A DNA stretch of 64,000 nt from SB25 sp029560875 (GCA_035388225.1 DAOOPM010000007.1:1-64000), one strand, 5' to 3'. Shown: positions 1 to 9,200, counted from the stretch's first letter. Made by a program: numbers and translations. The notes: generated by a model not told the origin, from the sequence alone.

Positions 1-2
1 TC

Positions 3-116
3 AAAGGAAAATACCTACAGCTGTACCTCAATGAGTTTATTTACAAGCTAAACAGAAGGTATTTTGGCGAAAGAATCTTTGATAGGCTTGTTATTGCTAA
101 CATTACAGGATTATGA
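3..116 (+). CDS. C-terminal end of an IS1595-type (ISXO2-like) transposase, cut by window start
   Basis: The reading frame opens at the window edge and ends with TGA at 114-116. Its 37 residues include the string YLNEFIYKLNRRYFGERIFDRL, split here as YLNEFIYKLNRR then YFGERIFDRL. This resembles the conserved tail of ISXO2-like transposases of the IS1595 family, which carry out cut-and-paste DNA movement. Only the tail is visible, so it is not possible to say whether the element is intact to the left. A GGGTTGACACCCC string on the minus strand (317-329) could be the right terminal repeat but cannot be tested without the left end. Family assignment rests on this short C-terminal motif. Confidence 0.6.
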   Translation, partial: KGKYLQLYLNEFIYKLNRRYFGERIFDRLVIANITGL

Positions 117-433
117 TTGATTGCGGATATTCAAATTACGTTTAATGTAAATAATGCAAACATTCCCTTTGAGAACTTTTTTACTGGATAAAAGATTTGG
201 TTTAATAATTTCATGATTTAACTTTTTATACGGTTTAAAATTAATTTATTTCTCTTTTCAGTCAAACTGGCGATTATTTTTTTATTGTCGATTCTCGCTT
301 TCACATATTCGACTTTGGGGTGTCAACCCTTAATTAAATTTTGACTTTATTTTGATATTTAATGTGCAAAATTACTTCGCCACACTATCGGATTCTGACA
401 GTATACAATTGACAATCTGTTAAAAAACATGAT
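117..433. other. Non-coding stretch after the transposase
   Basis: AT-rich DNA without a convincing gene. The only visible structure is the short GGGGTGTCAACCC string at 317-329, a possible right terminal repeat of the IS1595-type element. I see no RNA gene or clear promoter here. Confidence 0.5.
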
Positions 434-757
434 TTAATTCTCTATGGGGTATGGGTCAATTCTGTTGAAGTCAACAATTTTTTCATTACTATCCTTCAAA
501 CAGTTATATCCGTACTCGGGTTGGTCGTAATATTGAAACCCGAAATAGAATCTACTACCATCCTTGTAGCAGTAACTTTTCAGTTTATAGTTGTATTCCA
601 CTTTGCCTCCCATTTGCTTAACTTCTTTAAGCATATGGTAAAAAGAACTCTCACTAATTCTTAACTTTTTGGCAAACTCCTTGGGTCTCCCTGTTGTCTG
701 GGAATGAACGTAGTAATCAAATGTTTTCAGCAATTCGATGATTTTAAATAAATCCAT
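434..757 (-). CDS. Small helix-turn-helix protein of unknown role
   Basis: A 107-residue protein starting at ATG 757; an upstream GTG at 796 is less likely. Residues 1-55 look like a winged/HTH unit (MDLFKIIELL, then TTGRPKEFAKKLRISESSFYH split around the GRPKEFAKKL turn), fitting DNA binding. The C-terminal half is Tyr/Phe-rich (SRFYFGFQYYDQPEYGYN) and I do not recognise it. The gene stands alone between the IS remnant and the phosphofructokinase gene. It may be cargo or debris of the mobile element or an independent regulator; the sequence does not decide. Confidence 0.55.
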   Translation of the reverse strand: MDLFKIIELLKTFDYYVHSQTTGRPKEFAKKLRISESSFYHMLKEVKQMGGKVEYNYKLKSYCYKDGSRFYFGFQYYDQPEYGYNCLKDSNEKIVDFNRIDPYPIEN

Positions 758-877
758 AGTAATCTTTTTTTTCAACTTCACTAAAACTAAAATCACTGTT
801 ACATCCGATTCAAGTGAAATTTGTTACCTAGTTTTATCAAAAAAATATCTACCAATTGAATTTTTTCCCAAATGCAA

Positions 878-910
878 AACGCTGACAGGATTTCAAGTCA
901 TGTCAGCGTT
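878..910 (-). terminator. Rho-independent terminator after the phosphofructokinase gene
   Basis: A perfect 10-bp inverted repeat AACGCTGACA / TGTCAGCGTT with a 13-base loop lies 28 bp past the phosphofructokinase stop. A short T run follows on the minus strand. Confidence 0.7.
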
Positions 911-938
911 AGTAATAAAATATTTACCTCGAAGTGTA

Positions 939-2177
939 TTATTCCTCCGGAATAACCACCGGAAAATCGTAATCGAACTTCAAGAAGTTTGGCTTACCCA
1001 CTATGTAGTGCATATAATCCAAGTAAGCATCGGAGAACTTGAATTTATTGATATCGTAGTAGTCCATCGGAAGCGATTTATTGCATATATCACCCATATC
1101 TATTGAGGTTGTGTTAAACTCCTCCAACTCCTGGAACTGAACCATTTTTTTCATTACAGGCATTTGGCCATAATCCTCGCGGAGTAGTAGGTCAACCACC
1201 TTATCGGCAAGCGTTGTGGTTAAACGGCGGTCGTATAATCGGCATTCGCCCGAACGAGCGTAGTAGCCAGTTGCCTCAGCGCGCGCTTGAATGCCTAACT
1301 TATTTGTGATTTCGGAAGCAATTACACCGCTTATTCCTCCAAAACGGGGATGCCCAAACTCATCCACCTCGGCGCTAGCAAAAACAAAATCGGTTTTATC
1401 CTTAATTGGGTCGTACCATTTAACCCCCTCGGAAACCGATATAACCAACGATTTTTTTGGTGAGCGCATATAAGCCTCCTTTACACTCTCAAGGAAAAAG
1501 TCTTTTCGCTCTTTTGTGATTTCAACCTCAGGTATCAAGGCCATTTCGGCGCCACCACAGGCTGCACCGCCATTCAACCATCCTGCATCGCGACCCATAA
1601 CCTCCAGAAGAATAATTCTTGAATGCGACTCGGCTGTTGTTCTAATACGTGCAGCATACTCCATGACCCCCTTTGAAGCCGAAGGAAATCCAGGACAAAG
1701 TACTGCTTCAATATTATTCCCATTGTATGAATGTATGGTTCTTGTGCTTAAATCGTTATCAATGGTCTTTGGAAATCCAATTACAGGAATACCGTACAAC
1801 TCGTACAATTTCTTGGCTACACCATTTGTATCGTCGCCACCAATGGTAACAATAACATCAATTTTATACCGCTCTAGATTTTTGAGGATTTGAGGAACTC
1901 TATCCTCCGGATTCTTAGTGGTTGGGAATGGATTTGTTCTACTTGAGCGCAATGCAGTTCCTCCGTAGAAACCATCGTAAGGCTGGTTGGTTAAATCCAA
2001 CACATCACCATTTCCTAGAAGCCCCTTCCAGCCATGCCTTATCCCATAAACCTTATAGCCTAGAAAGGATGCCCTGTTCCGAATTGCCTCAATACTTGAG
2101 TTTATTGCGGGAGTATCGCCTCCCCCTGTAAGTATCGCTAAAGTTTTACCATGAAAAAGTTTATGTTCACAACGCAT
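939..2177 (-). CDS. pfp: 6-phosphofructokinase, PPi-dependent type
   Basis: A cytosolic glycolytic enzyme that interconverts fructose 6-phosphate and fructose 1,6-bisphosphate. Its 412 residues carry the family motifs TGGGDTPAIN (17-26), GGDD (113-116), PKTIDND (136-142, catalytic Asp140) and MGRDAGW (194-200). Asp116 in GGDD and Lys137 in PKTIDND are the residues that distinguish pyrophosphate-using enzymes from ATP-using ones (GGDG and PGTIDND), so I call it PPi-dependent and reversible. Start is ATG 2177. It is monocistronic, with a TACTTTTG -7 box at 2222-2229 and a terminator at 878-910. An ATP-dependent activity cannot be excluded without assay. Confidence 0.85.
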   Translation of the reverse strand: MRCEHKLFHGKTLAILTGGGDTPAINSSIEAIRNRASFLGYKVYGIRHGWKGLLGNGDVLDLTNQPYDGFYGGTALRSSRTNPFPTTKNPEDRVPQILKNLERYKIDVIVTIGGDDTNGVAKKLYELYGIPVIGFPKTIDNDLSTRTIHSYNGNNIEAVLCPGFPSASKGVMEYAARIRTTAESHSRIILLEVMGRDAGWLNGGAACGGAEMALIPEVEITKERKDFFLESVKEAYMRSPKKSLVISVSEGVKWYDPIKDKTDFVFASAEVDEFGHPRFGGISGVIASEITNKLGIQARAEATGYYARSGECRLYDRRLTTTLADKVVDLLLREDYGQMPVMKKMVQFQELEEFNTTSIDMGDICNKSLPMDYYDINKFKFSDAYLDYMHYIVGKPNFLKFDYDFPVVIPEE

Positions 2178-2221
2178 GGATTATAGTTTAGGTTAGTTTT
2201 TTGAATAGTACTAGGTGTTTA

Positions 2222-2229
2222 CAAAAGTA
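2222..2229 (-). promoter_or_regulatory. TAnnTTTG -7 box for the phosphofructokinase gene
   Basis: CAAAAGTA on the plus strand is TACTTTTG on the minus strand, an exact Bacteroidota -7 match about 45 bases before the start codon. No good -33 element was seen. Confidence 0.45.
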
Positions 2230-2314
2230 AAAAAATAATTGAACGGCGAATCATGGAAAATGTCATGTTCGATATTAATTGCACTAGTTATGAATCAAAA
2301 TCTAATCAATAAAC

Positions 2315-2322
2315 TATTTTTG
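2315..2322 (+). promoter_or_regulatory. TAnnTTTG -7 box for murF-alr
   Basis: TATTTTTG matches the Bacteroidota -7 consensus and lies 24 bases before the ATG. The -33 element is not clear. Confidence 0.45.
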
Positions 2323-2346
2323 TACTAACAAAAATGTTTTTTCAAA

Positions 2347-4815
2347 ATGCTACGCTACACCACATCCGAGATTGCACGAATACTAAATGCCAAACTAATT
2401 GGCAATCCTGATATTCCTGTATCGTTAATTACTATCGATAGTAGAACTCCTAATGGTGGAAATGGTGCATTGTTTGTTGCCATTGCGGGGCAAAACCACG
2501 ATGGTCATAGGTTTATTGGCGAGCTCTACAGCATTCAAAATGTCAGGGCTTTTTTGGTAAGCAATTCTGAAGGACTTGCAGAGCAATTCCCCGATGCAAC
2601 TTTTATAGTATGTGGTAACACTTTGGATGCATTGCAAAAACTGGCGGCTTACCATCGGAGTAAATACGCTTACCCTGTGGTTGGCATTACGGGCAGCAAT
2701 GGTAAAACTATTGTAAAGGAGTGGCTTAACCAACTGCTATCGGGTAATTTTAGGATTGTACGTAGCCCAAAAAGCTTTAACTCGCAGGTTGGTGTTCCCC
2801 TTTCAGTTCTTCAAATGGACGAGAATTTTCAATTGGGAATTTTTGAGGCAGGAATATCGCTTGTAGGCGAAATGGATAAGCTCCAACCAATTATCAACCC
2901 CGAAATTGGAATATTTACCAATATTGGCCTACCGCATCAGGAGAATTTTGCTGATATTGAACAAAAAGTAACAGAGAAACTAAAACTATTCAAATGGGTA
3001 AAGCAGCTTATCTACTGCGATGACCATCCAGAGGTTAGCAATGCTATAATCAGCAATATCAACAAAAATACAACTCATCTATTTACTTGGGGGCATTCTG
3101 CAAGTGCTGATGTAAGAATTGAGAAAATAGAAATCGATTCAAAATCATCAAAAATCAGCATAAATTACAAAAACACGCCTTTTGCATTCAGCATCCCTTT
3201 CTCGGATAAGGCCTCCATTGAAAATGCTATGCACTGCCTGTGCCTTATGCTGATTCTTAATATCGACTATAAAACCATTGAGCAACGAATGGCCAAGTTA
3301 ACGCAGGTGGCAATGCGACTGGAATTGAAGGAGGGAATCAACAATTGCTCAATTATAAACGATAGCTACAACTCCGATATTGGCTCGTTAAAAGTGGCTC
3401 TCGATTTTCTTGTTCAGCAAAAGCAGCATAGCAATAGAATCCTTATCCTGTCGGATATAATGCAAAGCGGATTAAAACCCGAAACACTTTACTCCGAGGT
3501 TGCACTGCTAACCAAGGAAAAAGGTATCAACAAGATAATTGGCATTGGAACGGAGATGTCAAAGTTCTCCAACCTTTTCAGCATCGATAAGGAGTTTTAT
3601 GCCGACACCACCGAGTTTCTACAGAACTTTAGTCGACGACAAATTAGCAATTCAGCCATACTGTTAAAAGGTAGCCGCGCTTTCCATTTTGAGCGTATAT
3701 CGGCAATTCTGGAGCAAAAAAGTCACCGAACAGTGCTTGAGGTCAACATAAACTCGTTGGTACATAACCTAAACTTCTACCGTAGCCAGCTAAAGCCCAA
3801 TGTAAAACTTATGGCATTAGTTAAGGCATTCTCGTATGGAAGTGGTTCGTTCGAGATTGCAAATCTACTACAATTCCACAGGGTCGATTTTCTTGGTGTT
3901 GCCTTTGCCGATGAGGGCGTAGCATTACGCGAGGCTGGAATATCGCTACCAATCATTGTTCTAAACCCATCGTTCGGGACGTATGAGTTGATGATTGAGT
4001 ACGAGTTGGAACCCGAAATTTACAGTTTTACTGGTCTAAAAGAGTTTATTGCTGCGCTCGACAGAATGGGAGTTAGCAACTACTCCGTCCATATCAAAAT
4101 TGATAGCGGAATGCACCGTTTAGGATTTACTCCAAACGAAATTCCAGAGCTGATATCCATGCTCCAACAAAACAAGATGATTAAGGTTAGGAGCATATTC
4201 TCGCACTTAGCCGCCAGCGACGAAACAGAGCACGACAATTTCACACAACATCAAATAGACACTTTTGCTAAAACCTGCAATGAGATTGCCCAAGCAATAG
4301 GATACACGCCAATTAGACATATCCTGAATACTGGCGGAATTGAACGATACCCCAACGCGCAGTTCGATATGGTGCGCCTAGGAATTGGCCTGTACGGAAT
4401 TAGTTCTACCCAACAGGATAAACTATTACCTGTTAGCACGCTAAAAAGCAGAATTATTCAGGTAAAGCATTTAAACGAAGGAGAAACTATTGGTTACAGC
4501 CGCAAAGGAAAGGTTACCCGCCCAACAACTGTTATTACTATCCCAATAGGATATGCCGATGGGTTGAACCGCAAACTTAGCAATGGTATTGGGAAAATGC
4601 TTGTGAAGGGTAAACTTGCGCCCACTATTGGTAACATAAGTATGGACACTTGCACCATTGATGCCACAGGAATTGAAGTTGCAGAGGGCGATGAGGTAAC
4701 AATCTTTGGAATCAACCCAACCATATACGATGTGGCTAAAGCGCTGGAAACTATCCCATACGAAGTGCTGACGTCGATATCGCGACGGGTAAAACGAATT
4801 TACTATCAGGAGTAA
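2347..4815 (+). CDS. murF-alr: MurF-Alr fusion: tripeptide/D-Ala-D-Ala ligase plus alanine racemase
   Basis: A bifunctional peptidoglycan precursor enzyme of 822 residues. The N-terminal half (about 1-455) is a Mur ligase with the ATP loop GITGSNGKT at 113-121; it adds D-Ala-D-Ala to UDP-MurNAc-tripeptide. The C-terminal half (about 460-822) is a fold-type III alanine racemase with the PLP lysine Lys493 in MALVKAFSYGSG and the YSRKG and GYADGLNRK segments near the second active-site region. Fusion couples D-Ala supply to its use and is known across Bacteroidota. The TGSNGKTIV segment has Ile where Thr is usual, outside the phosphate-binding core. The gene is monocistronic; ddl, the intermediate step, lies 40 kb away. 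Confidence 0.93.
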   Translation: MLRYTTSEIARILNAKLIGNPDIPVSLITIDSRTPNGGNGALFVAIAGQNHDGHRFIGELYSIQNVRAFLVSNSEGLAEQFPDATFIVCGNTLDALQKLAAYHRSKYAYPVVGITGSNGKTIVKEWLNQLLSGNFRIVRSPKSFNSQVGVPLSVLQMDENFQLGIFEAGISLVGEMDKLQPIINPEIGIFTNIGLPHQENFADIEQKVTEKLKLFKWVKQLIYCDDHPEVSNAIISNINKNTTHLFTWGHSASADVRIEKIEIDSKSSKISINYKNTPFAFSIPFSDKASIENAMHCLCLMLILNIDYKTIEQRMAKLTQVAMRLELKEGINNCSIINDSYNSDIGSLKVALDFLVQQKQHSNRILILSDIMQSGLKPETLYSEVALLTKEKGINKIIGIGTEMSKFSNLFSIDKEFYADTTEFLQNFSRRQISNSAILLKGSRAFHFERISAILEQKSHRTVLEVNINSLVHNLNFYRSQLKPNVKLMALVKAFSYGSGSFEIANLLQFHRVDFLGVAFADEGVALREAGISLPIIVLNPSFGTYELMIEYELEPEIYSFTGLKEFIAALDRMGVSNYSVHIKIDSGMHRLGFTPNEIPELISMLQQNKMIKVRSIFSHLAASDETEHDNFTQHQIDTFAKTCNEIAQAIGYTPIRHILNTGGIERYPNAQFDMVRLGIGLYGISSTQQDKLLPVSTLKSRIIQVKHLNEGETIGYSRKGKVTRPTTVITIPIGYADGLNRKLSNGIGKMLVKGKLAPTIGNISMDTCTIDATGIEVAEGDEVTIFGINPTIYDVAKALETIPYEVLTSISRRVKRIYYQE

Positions 4816-4888
4816 AAAATCGGTTGTTAGTTATGTGTTATGAAGTAATAAGCAGATAACTGAAAACCCAGAACAGACAACATCTTTC

Positions 4889-5590
4889 CTATCCTAAATC
4901 GCTAATACGCTCCAACTTGTATTGGTCTAAAACCTTAATTCTACGACCATCGAGTTCAATTACGCCCTCATCGGAGAAACTTGATAGGGTTCTGATTGCG
5001 TTCGATGTGGTCATATTGGAAAGGTTAGCCAAATCCTCGCGTGAAAGGTAAACCTTAAGAGTTTTAGCATCGTCCTCGAAACCATAAGTATCGCGCAAAA
5101 ACACTAACGATTCGGCCAAACGACCGCGAATGTGCTTTTGGGTAAGTGTTACTGTTCTATTGGTAGAGAAACCCAACTCGGTGGCAACCGATTTAAGGAT
5201 ATGAAGCGTTAACTCGGCGTTGTTACGGAGAATATCCATAAAAACATCCTTATCGATTGAGCAAACCACTGAATCCTCAAGCGCTTGGGCAGTTGCGGAG
5301 TAGTTTTCATCAGCAAAAAGTGCACGGTAGCCAATAAAGCCAATAGGTTTAGCCATCCGAACAATTTGGTCGCGACCACCAACACCCTCTTTGTAGAGCT
5401 TTACCTTACCTCGCGATAAGCAAACTAAACCAGCAGGTTTATCACCCTCGCGGTAAATAATTTCGCCTTTTCGAACATTCATGCACGAGAAATTCTTGTG
5501 CATTTTCTCCCTTTCATCGGGTTTTAAATTGGGGAAAAGACCGCACACCCCTTCGAAAACGTTTTCTATGTCGATATGATGCTGAGCCAT
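4889..5590 (-). CDS. Crp/Fnr-family transcriptional regulator
   Basis: A cytosolic one-component regulator of 233 residues. Residues about 35-130 form a cyclic-nucleotide-binding-like beta roll (RKGEIIYREGDKPAGLVCLS). Residues about 150-225 form a winged helix, with LSREDLANLSNMTTSNAIRT, read as LSREDLANLS plus NMTTSNAIRT, as the recognition motif. No FNR-type N-terminal cysteine cluster is visible, so it probably senses a small molecule rather than oxygen through an Fe-S cluster. It is transcribed alone; a 14-bp palindrome and a -7 box lie directly upstream, suggesting autoregulation. Its regulon cannot be inferred here. Confidence 0.85.
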   Translation of the reverse strand: MAQHHIDIENVFEGVCGLFPNLKPDEREKMHKNFSCMNVRKGEIIYREGDKPAGLVCLSRGKVKLYKEGVGGRDQIVRMAKPIGFIGYRALFADENYSATAQALEDSVVCSIDKDVFMDILRNNAELTLHILKSVATELGFSTNRTVTLTQKHIRGRLAESLVFLRDTYGFEDDAKTLKVYLSREDLANLSNMTTSNAIRTLSSFSDEGVIELDGRRIKVLDQYKLERISDLG

Positions 5591-5615
5591 GGTACAACAT
5601 TTCTGATTAATCCTT

Positions 5616-5646
5616 CAAAATTATAACTTTTTATGCTATGTAGCAT
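5616..5646 (-). promoter_or_regulatory. Promoter with palindromic operator before the Crp-family gene
   Basis: Minus-strand TAATTTTG (plus 5616-5623) is a TAnnTTTG -7 box 26 bases from the start codon. A perfect palindrome ATGCTA-TG-TAGCAT at 5633-5646 lies in the spacer and approaches the -33 position, where a bound regulator could block or recruit polymerase. Confidence 0.5.
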
Positions 5647-5720
5647 ATTTTTAACATAATTTTGGCTTCATAATCGTAAATCGCTTATAAAAAGATACTT
5701 ACACAAGATTTTAGTTATTC

Positions 5721-6683
5721 CTATTTTCTCTTTCCAAGTTTTGTGGCAATTATGCTGACAATGAAAATTTGAAGAGCGTGAAATAGCATTAAAGGCAAAA
5801 GAATTATACCTATTGATATGGTATTTGGAAATAATATCTTGGAGAAAACCGTACCATGTATTAACGATTTTTTTGTTCCACAGAACTGAGCAGTAATGCT
5901 ATCTTCCTTGTTAAACCCCAACCATTTAGCCAAATAGCCTGTCATAAAATACATTGCAAAAAACAAACTTAATGTTGTAGCTAAAATCAATAGCAACTCG
6001 GGTGCACCCACTGAGCTAAACACTTTTTTATCAAACGATTCGGCAAAACTTTTATAGATAATTATTAGAACAACCGATTTGTCGAAGGTTGACAGGTGTT
6101 TATTCCACTTCAAAGCATATTTACCCAACTTCCGTTGCAGAATTGTACCAGCGACTACTGGTATAAGAATTTCAACAACCAACTTGATATAGATACTGCC
6201 TAAATTAAATTCGCCTCCTGTTTGGTGCAGAAATAATCCCATCCATAGCGGAGTAATAACAATTCCAATTAATCCAGAGATGCTCGCATTGAAAATTGCC
6301 GCTGGAATATTGCCCTTAGCAATTGAAACCATTACTACAGATGATGACACTGTTGAGGGTAAGGCCGCTAAAAAAAGGAACGATAACCACAAACTATACC
6401 CCTGCTCTGTTTGTGCAATAGGTCTGAAAATAATGATGAACAGCGGAAAAATTACAAATGTTGAGAACTGCACCAGTACGTGTAACTTCCAGTTAAGTAA
6501 TCCATTTCTAATTTTTTCAGGACTAAGCCTTAAGCCATAGAAAAAGAATACCAAGGAAATTCCTATACTTCCAATTAAATCGAAAGGAATAGGACTGCTT
6601 TTTGCACCCCAACTTGGTTGCAGATATGCAAGAACAATAACTACGATAATAGCAATAACGAAGTTATCTATTCGAAATCTCAT
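5721..6683 (-). CDS. SBF-like (YfeH/SLC10A7-type) bile-acid:sodium symporter family protein
   Basis: An inner-membrane transporter of 320 residues with about nine to ten hydrophobic segments throughout. The N-terminal stretch resembles E. coli YfeH, including LVFFFYGLRLSPEKI and WKLHVLVQFSTFVIFPL. The usual substrates of this subgroup are not established, so no solute is named. The start is ATG 6683, 13 bases after the nadE stop; an upstream in-frame TTG at 6737 would overlap nadE and is rejected. It is the last gene of the barrel protein / nadE / transporter operon. Confidence 0.8.
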   Translation of the reverse strand: MRFRIDNFVIAIIVVIVLAYLQPSWGAKSSPIPFDLIGSIGISLVFFFYGLRLSPEKIRNGLLNWKLHVLVQFSTFVIFPLFIIIFRPIAQTEQGYSLWLSFLFLAALPSTVSSSVVMVSIAKGNIPAAIFNASISGLIGIVITPLWMGLFLHQTGGEFNLGSIYIKLVVEILIPVVAGTILQRKLGKYALKWNKHLSTFDKSVVLIIIYKSFAESFDKKVFSSVGAPELLLILATTLSLFFAMYFMTGYLAKWLGFNKEDSITAQFCGTKKSLIHGTVFSKILFPNTISIGIILLPLMLFHALQIFIVSIIATKLGKRK

Positions 6684-6696
6684 CGATTTTAAATGA

Positions 6697-8355
6697 TTAC
6701 CATTTAGCCACCAATGGCATTTTTCTTCCAAAACCAAAAGCTTTTGAGGAAACCCTTAAAATTGGAGGTGCTTGGAACCGTTTATACTCATTCACATTCA
6801 CCATTCTAATAACCTTACTTACAATAGTTGGGTCGAATCCCTTTTCAACAATCTTTTCAGCGCTTAACTGCTGCTCAATATAGGCAAACAGAATAGCATC
6901 CAGAATATCGTATGGTGGTAAAGAATCTGAATCTTTTTGGTCGGGTCTTAGCTCCGCTGATGGGGGTTTTACTATCGTGTTAATTGGAATAATCTCTTCG
7001 TTCCTGTTGATGTAGTTTGCTAAACGGTAAACATCTGTCTTGTAAACATCGCCTAGCACACTAATTGCTCCATTCATATCGCCGTAAAGAGTACCATAGC
7101 CAACGGCCGCTTCACTTTTGTTGGATGTGTTAAGTAGCAAATGTCCAAATTTGTTTGAAAGAGCCATAAGGAGCGTTCCTCTTACCCTAGCCTGAATGTT
7201 TTCCTCGGTGATATTCTCCTCAAGCCCTTCGAATATGGGTTGAAGTTGATTTTTGAACGAATCGAAAATTGGCTGAATACCAACAATATCGTACTGAATG
7301 TTGAGTTTCTTTGCTAAAGCAACAGCATCGTCGATAGAGTGCTGCGATGAGAACTGCGAAGGCATCAACAATACACGAATTGCCTCTGAACCTAAAGCCC
7401 TTTGCGCAAGCGCAAGAACAACTGCCGAATCTATTCCTCCCGATAAGCCAAGTGTTGCTTTAGTAAATCCCATCTTTTTGAAGTAATCGCGGATACCCAT
7501 AACTAAGGCATCGTGAATGCGCGCAATTCTCATCTGTTCACCGCTTTCAATACTTTGATGATTGTTCAAGTTTAAATCACCTGTATCAATCACAAAATAG
7601 TCTTCCTCAAAACTCTTGAGCAAATGCATTACGTCGCCCTTGGAGTTAAGCACCATTGAGCCACCATCGAAAAGTAGCTCAGTGTTTCCTCCAACTTGAT
7701 TTACGTAAATAACAGGTAGTCCGTATCGGGCAACATTACTGCGAAAAACCTCTAAGCGGCTCTCCTCGCTATTGTAATTAAAGGGCGATGCTGCTATGTT
7801 GATTATAAAATCAGGATTTAACTTCGATAGTTTCTCCATTGGAGAGGTGCGGTAAAGCATTTCCCTCCCAAACGATGATGTTACTGGCTGGTCGTCCCAC
7901 AAATCCTCGCAAACCGTAATGGCAATTTTTGAATTGCCATTATTTGCTAGTGAATACTGGTCGACATTTGTCTCAAAGTAACGGTACTCGTCAAAAACAT
8001 CGTAATCGGGTAAAAGCGATTTGTGATGTACGCTTGCAATTTTCCCTTCGGAAAGCACATAGGCCGAGTTGAACAGCATTTTCCCCCGAGGGCTTGTATT
8101 CAAACTTGGAGCACCTACAATTACAGAGATTCCAACAGAATGACTCGCTAGTTTCTCTACAGCCTCGACGCATTTTTTCACAAATTCCTCACGCTCAAGC
8201 AAGTCATGTGGAGGATATCCACATACTGCAAGTTCAGAAAAAACAATCAAATCAACCCTATCGGTTTTTGCCCTATTAATTGTATCAACCATTTTGGCAA
8301 TATTCCCCTCAAAATGATTAACCGTATAGTTCAGCTGTGCAAGCGCAATTCTCAT
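6697..8355 (-). CDS. nadE: Glutamine-dependent NAD+ synthetase
   Basis: It makes NAD+ from nicotinic acid adenine dinucleotide, ATP and glutamine in the cytosol. Residues 1-260 form a nitrilase-type glutaminase with the triad Glu41 (FSELAVCGYPP), Lys112 (HHKSLLPDYD) and Cys149 (TVCEDLWDD). Residues 280-552 form the synthetase with the ATP-pyrophosphatase loop SGGIDS at 305-310. The length of 552 residues is normal for the two-domain form. The start is ATG 8355 (MRIALAQ), preceded by two in-frame TTG codons that are probably not used. It lies 12 bases after the barrel gene and 13 bases before the transporter gene. Confidence 0.95.
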   Translation of the reverse strand: MRIALAQLNYTVNHFEGNIAKMVDTINRAKTDRVDLIVFSELAVCGYPPHDLLEREEFVKKCVEAVEKLASHSVGISVIVGAPSLNTSPRGKMLFNSAYVLSEGKIASVHHKSLLPDYDVFDEYRYFETNVDQYSLANNGNSKIAITVCEDLWDDQPVTSSFGREMLYRTSPMEKLSKLNPDFIINIAASPFNYNSEESRLEVFRSNVARYGLPVIYVNQVGGNTELLFDGGSMVLNSKGDVMHLLKSFEEDYFVIDTGDLNLNNHQSIESGEQMRIARIHDALVMGIRDYFKKMGFTKATLGLSGGIDSAVVLALAQRALGSEAIRVLLMPSQFSSQHSIDDAVALAKKLNIQYDIVGIQPIFDSFKNQLQPIFEGLEENITEENIQARVRGTLLMALSNKFGHLLLNTSNKSEAAVGYGTLYGDMNGAISVLGDVYKTDVYRLANYINRNEEIIPINTIVKPPSAELRPDQKDSDSLPPYDILDAILFAYIEQQLSAEKIVEKGFDPTIVSKVIRMVNVNEYKRFQAPPILRVSSKAFGFGRKMPLVAKW

Positions 8356-8367
8356 CAACAATAAAAA

Positions 8368-9030
8368 TTAAAAAACAACTCCTATTCTCAAGGAAAGACT
8401 TTGTGAAACCAAAGAACCATTGTCAACATCCAAAAACTTGGTTAAACCACTGTTAAATGCAACACCAAGTTGAATTGCACTCTCTGAGCCTAAGGAGTAT
8501 TCCATTCCTGCGCCAATATAGTAAGATGCAAAAGCAAAAGCAAAATGGTCTGTAGCAGTCTCTCTATCAACATTATTAGCCTCCTCCCATGCGAAACCTT
8601 TCAATCTAATGTTTCCTTTCAATCCAACAGTTGCATAGTAAGTAGAATAACCAATTTGATTTGTTCTAAACTTAAATCCTAAAGGCATTGTTATGTATTG
8701 CGCTTTGAACTTTACATTATCACCAGCAGCAACAGTATAATTACCATCTTTAGTCTCAAGCGTAAAAACATCACTAAAACGAATATTTCCACCTAAACTA
8801 TTGAGAGATAGTCCTGTTGATATTGCATATCGTTCAGCAAAGTACTTTTCAGCGGTAAAGCCAACATTCAAAGTGGTCACGGAACCGTTAGAGTCGTATT
8901 TTTTTGTATCAGAGTTAAACCAAGCTAACTGAGGGTCGGCAAAAACACCGAAACTGAATTGAGCCTTTGCACCATTAAATAGCATTACAAATGCAACAAT
9001 TGCAAATGAAGCAATAATACCTTTTCTCAT
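8368..9030 (-). CDS. Outer-membrane beta-barrel protein (PorT-like family)
   Basis: A secreted protein of 220 residues. Residues 1-23 form a signal peptide ending AKA/QF. The rest alternates hydrophobic and polar residues, with repeated strand patterns such as YITMPLGFKF and YYIGAGMEYS, and ends in RIGVVF, whose terminal Phe is typical of outer-membrane barrels. It fits the general OMP_b-brl/PorT-like group common in Bacteroidota; no specific role can be given. It is the first gene of a three-gene operon with nadE. Confidence 0.75.
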   Translation of the reverse strand: MRKGIIASFAIVAFVMLFNGAKAQFSFGVFADPQLAWFNSDTKKYDSNGSVTTLNVGFTAEKYFAERYAISTGLSLNSLGGNIRFSDVFTLETKDGNYTVAAGDNVKFKAQYITMPLGFKFRTNQIGYSTYYATVGLKGNIRLKGFAWEEANNVDRETATDHFAFAFASYYIGAGMEYSLGSESAIQLGVAFNSGLTKFLDVDNGSLVSQSLSLRIGVVF

Positions 9031-9084
9031 TGTCTTTGTATTTAATTAATAGTTGTTTTTTTTATCTATATTCACATTATCCTA

Positions 9085-9092
9085 CAAAAGTA
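9085..9092 (-). promoter_or_regulatory. TAnnTTTG -7 box for the barrel-nadE-transporter operon
   Basis: CAAAAGTA on the plus strand reads TACTTTTG on the minus strand, 54 bases upstream of the barrel start codon. It is divergent from the ispE promoter. Confidence 0.45.
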
Positions 9093-9122
9093 ACCAATTT
9101 TGGTTCCAGTTATTGTTTTAAA

Positions 9123-9155
9123 TTGAAGAATATTGTTGTTCAATGCTTACTTTTG
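9123..9155 (+). promoter_or_regulatory. Promoter for ispE
   Basis: TTG at 9123-9125 and TACTTTTG at 9148-9155 are separated by 22 bases, close to the Bacteroidota -33/-7 spacing. The start codon lies 45 bases further on. Confidence 0.4.
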
Positions 9156-9200
9156 TCATATTTTAGTTGAATTGTTGACAATTCCTTAAGATATCAAAAA

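Noticed and set aside
317..329. Firm right terminal repeat of the IS element
   Set aside because: GGGGTGTCAACCC is suggestive, but the left end is outside the window so it cannot be paired.
738..1106. Plus-strand 122-codon frame opposite the phosphofructokinase 3' end
   Set aside because: It runs antisense through a conserved gene and its terminator and has no family-like features.
6684..6737. N-terminal extension of the SBF-like transporter from TTG 6737
   Set aside because: It would overlap nadE and adds polar residues before the first membrane helix; ATG 6683 fits the family.
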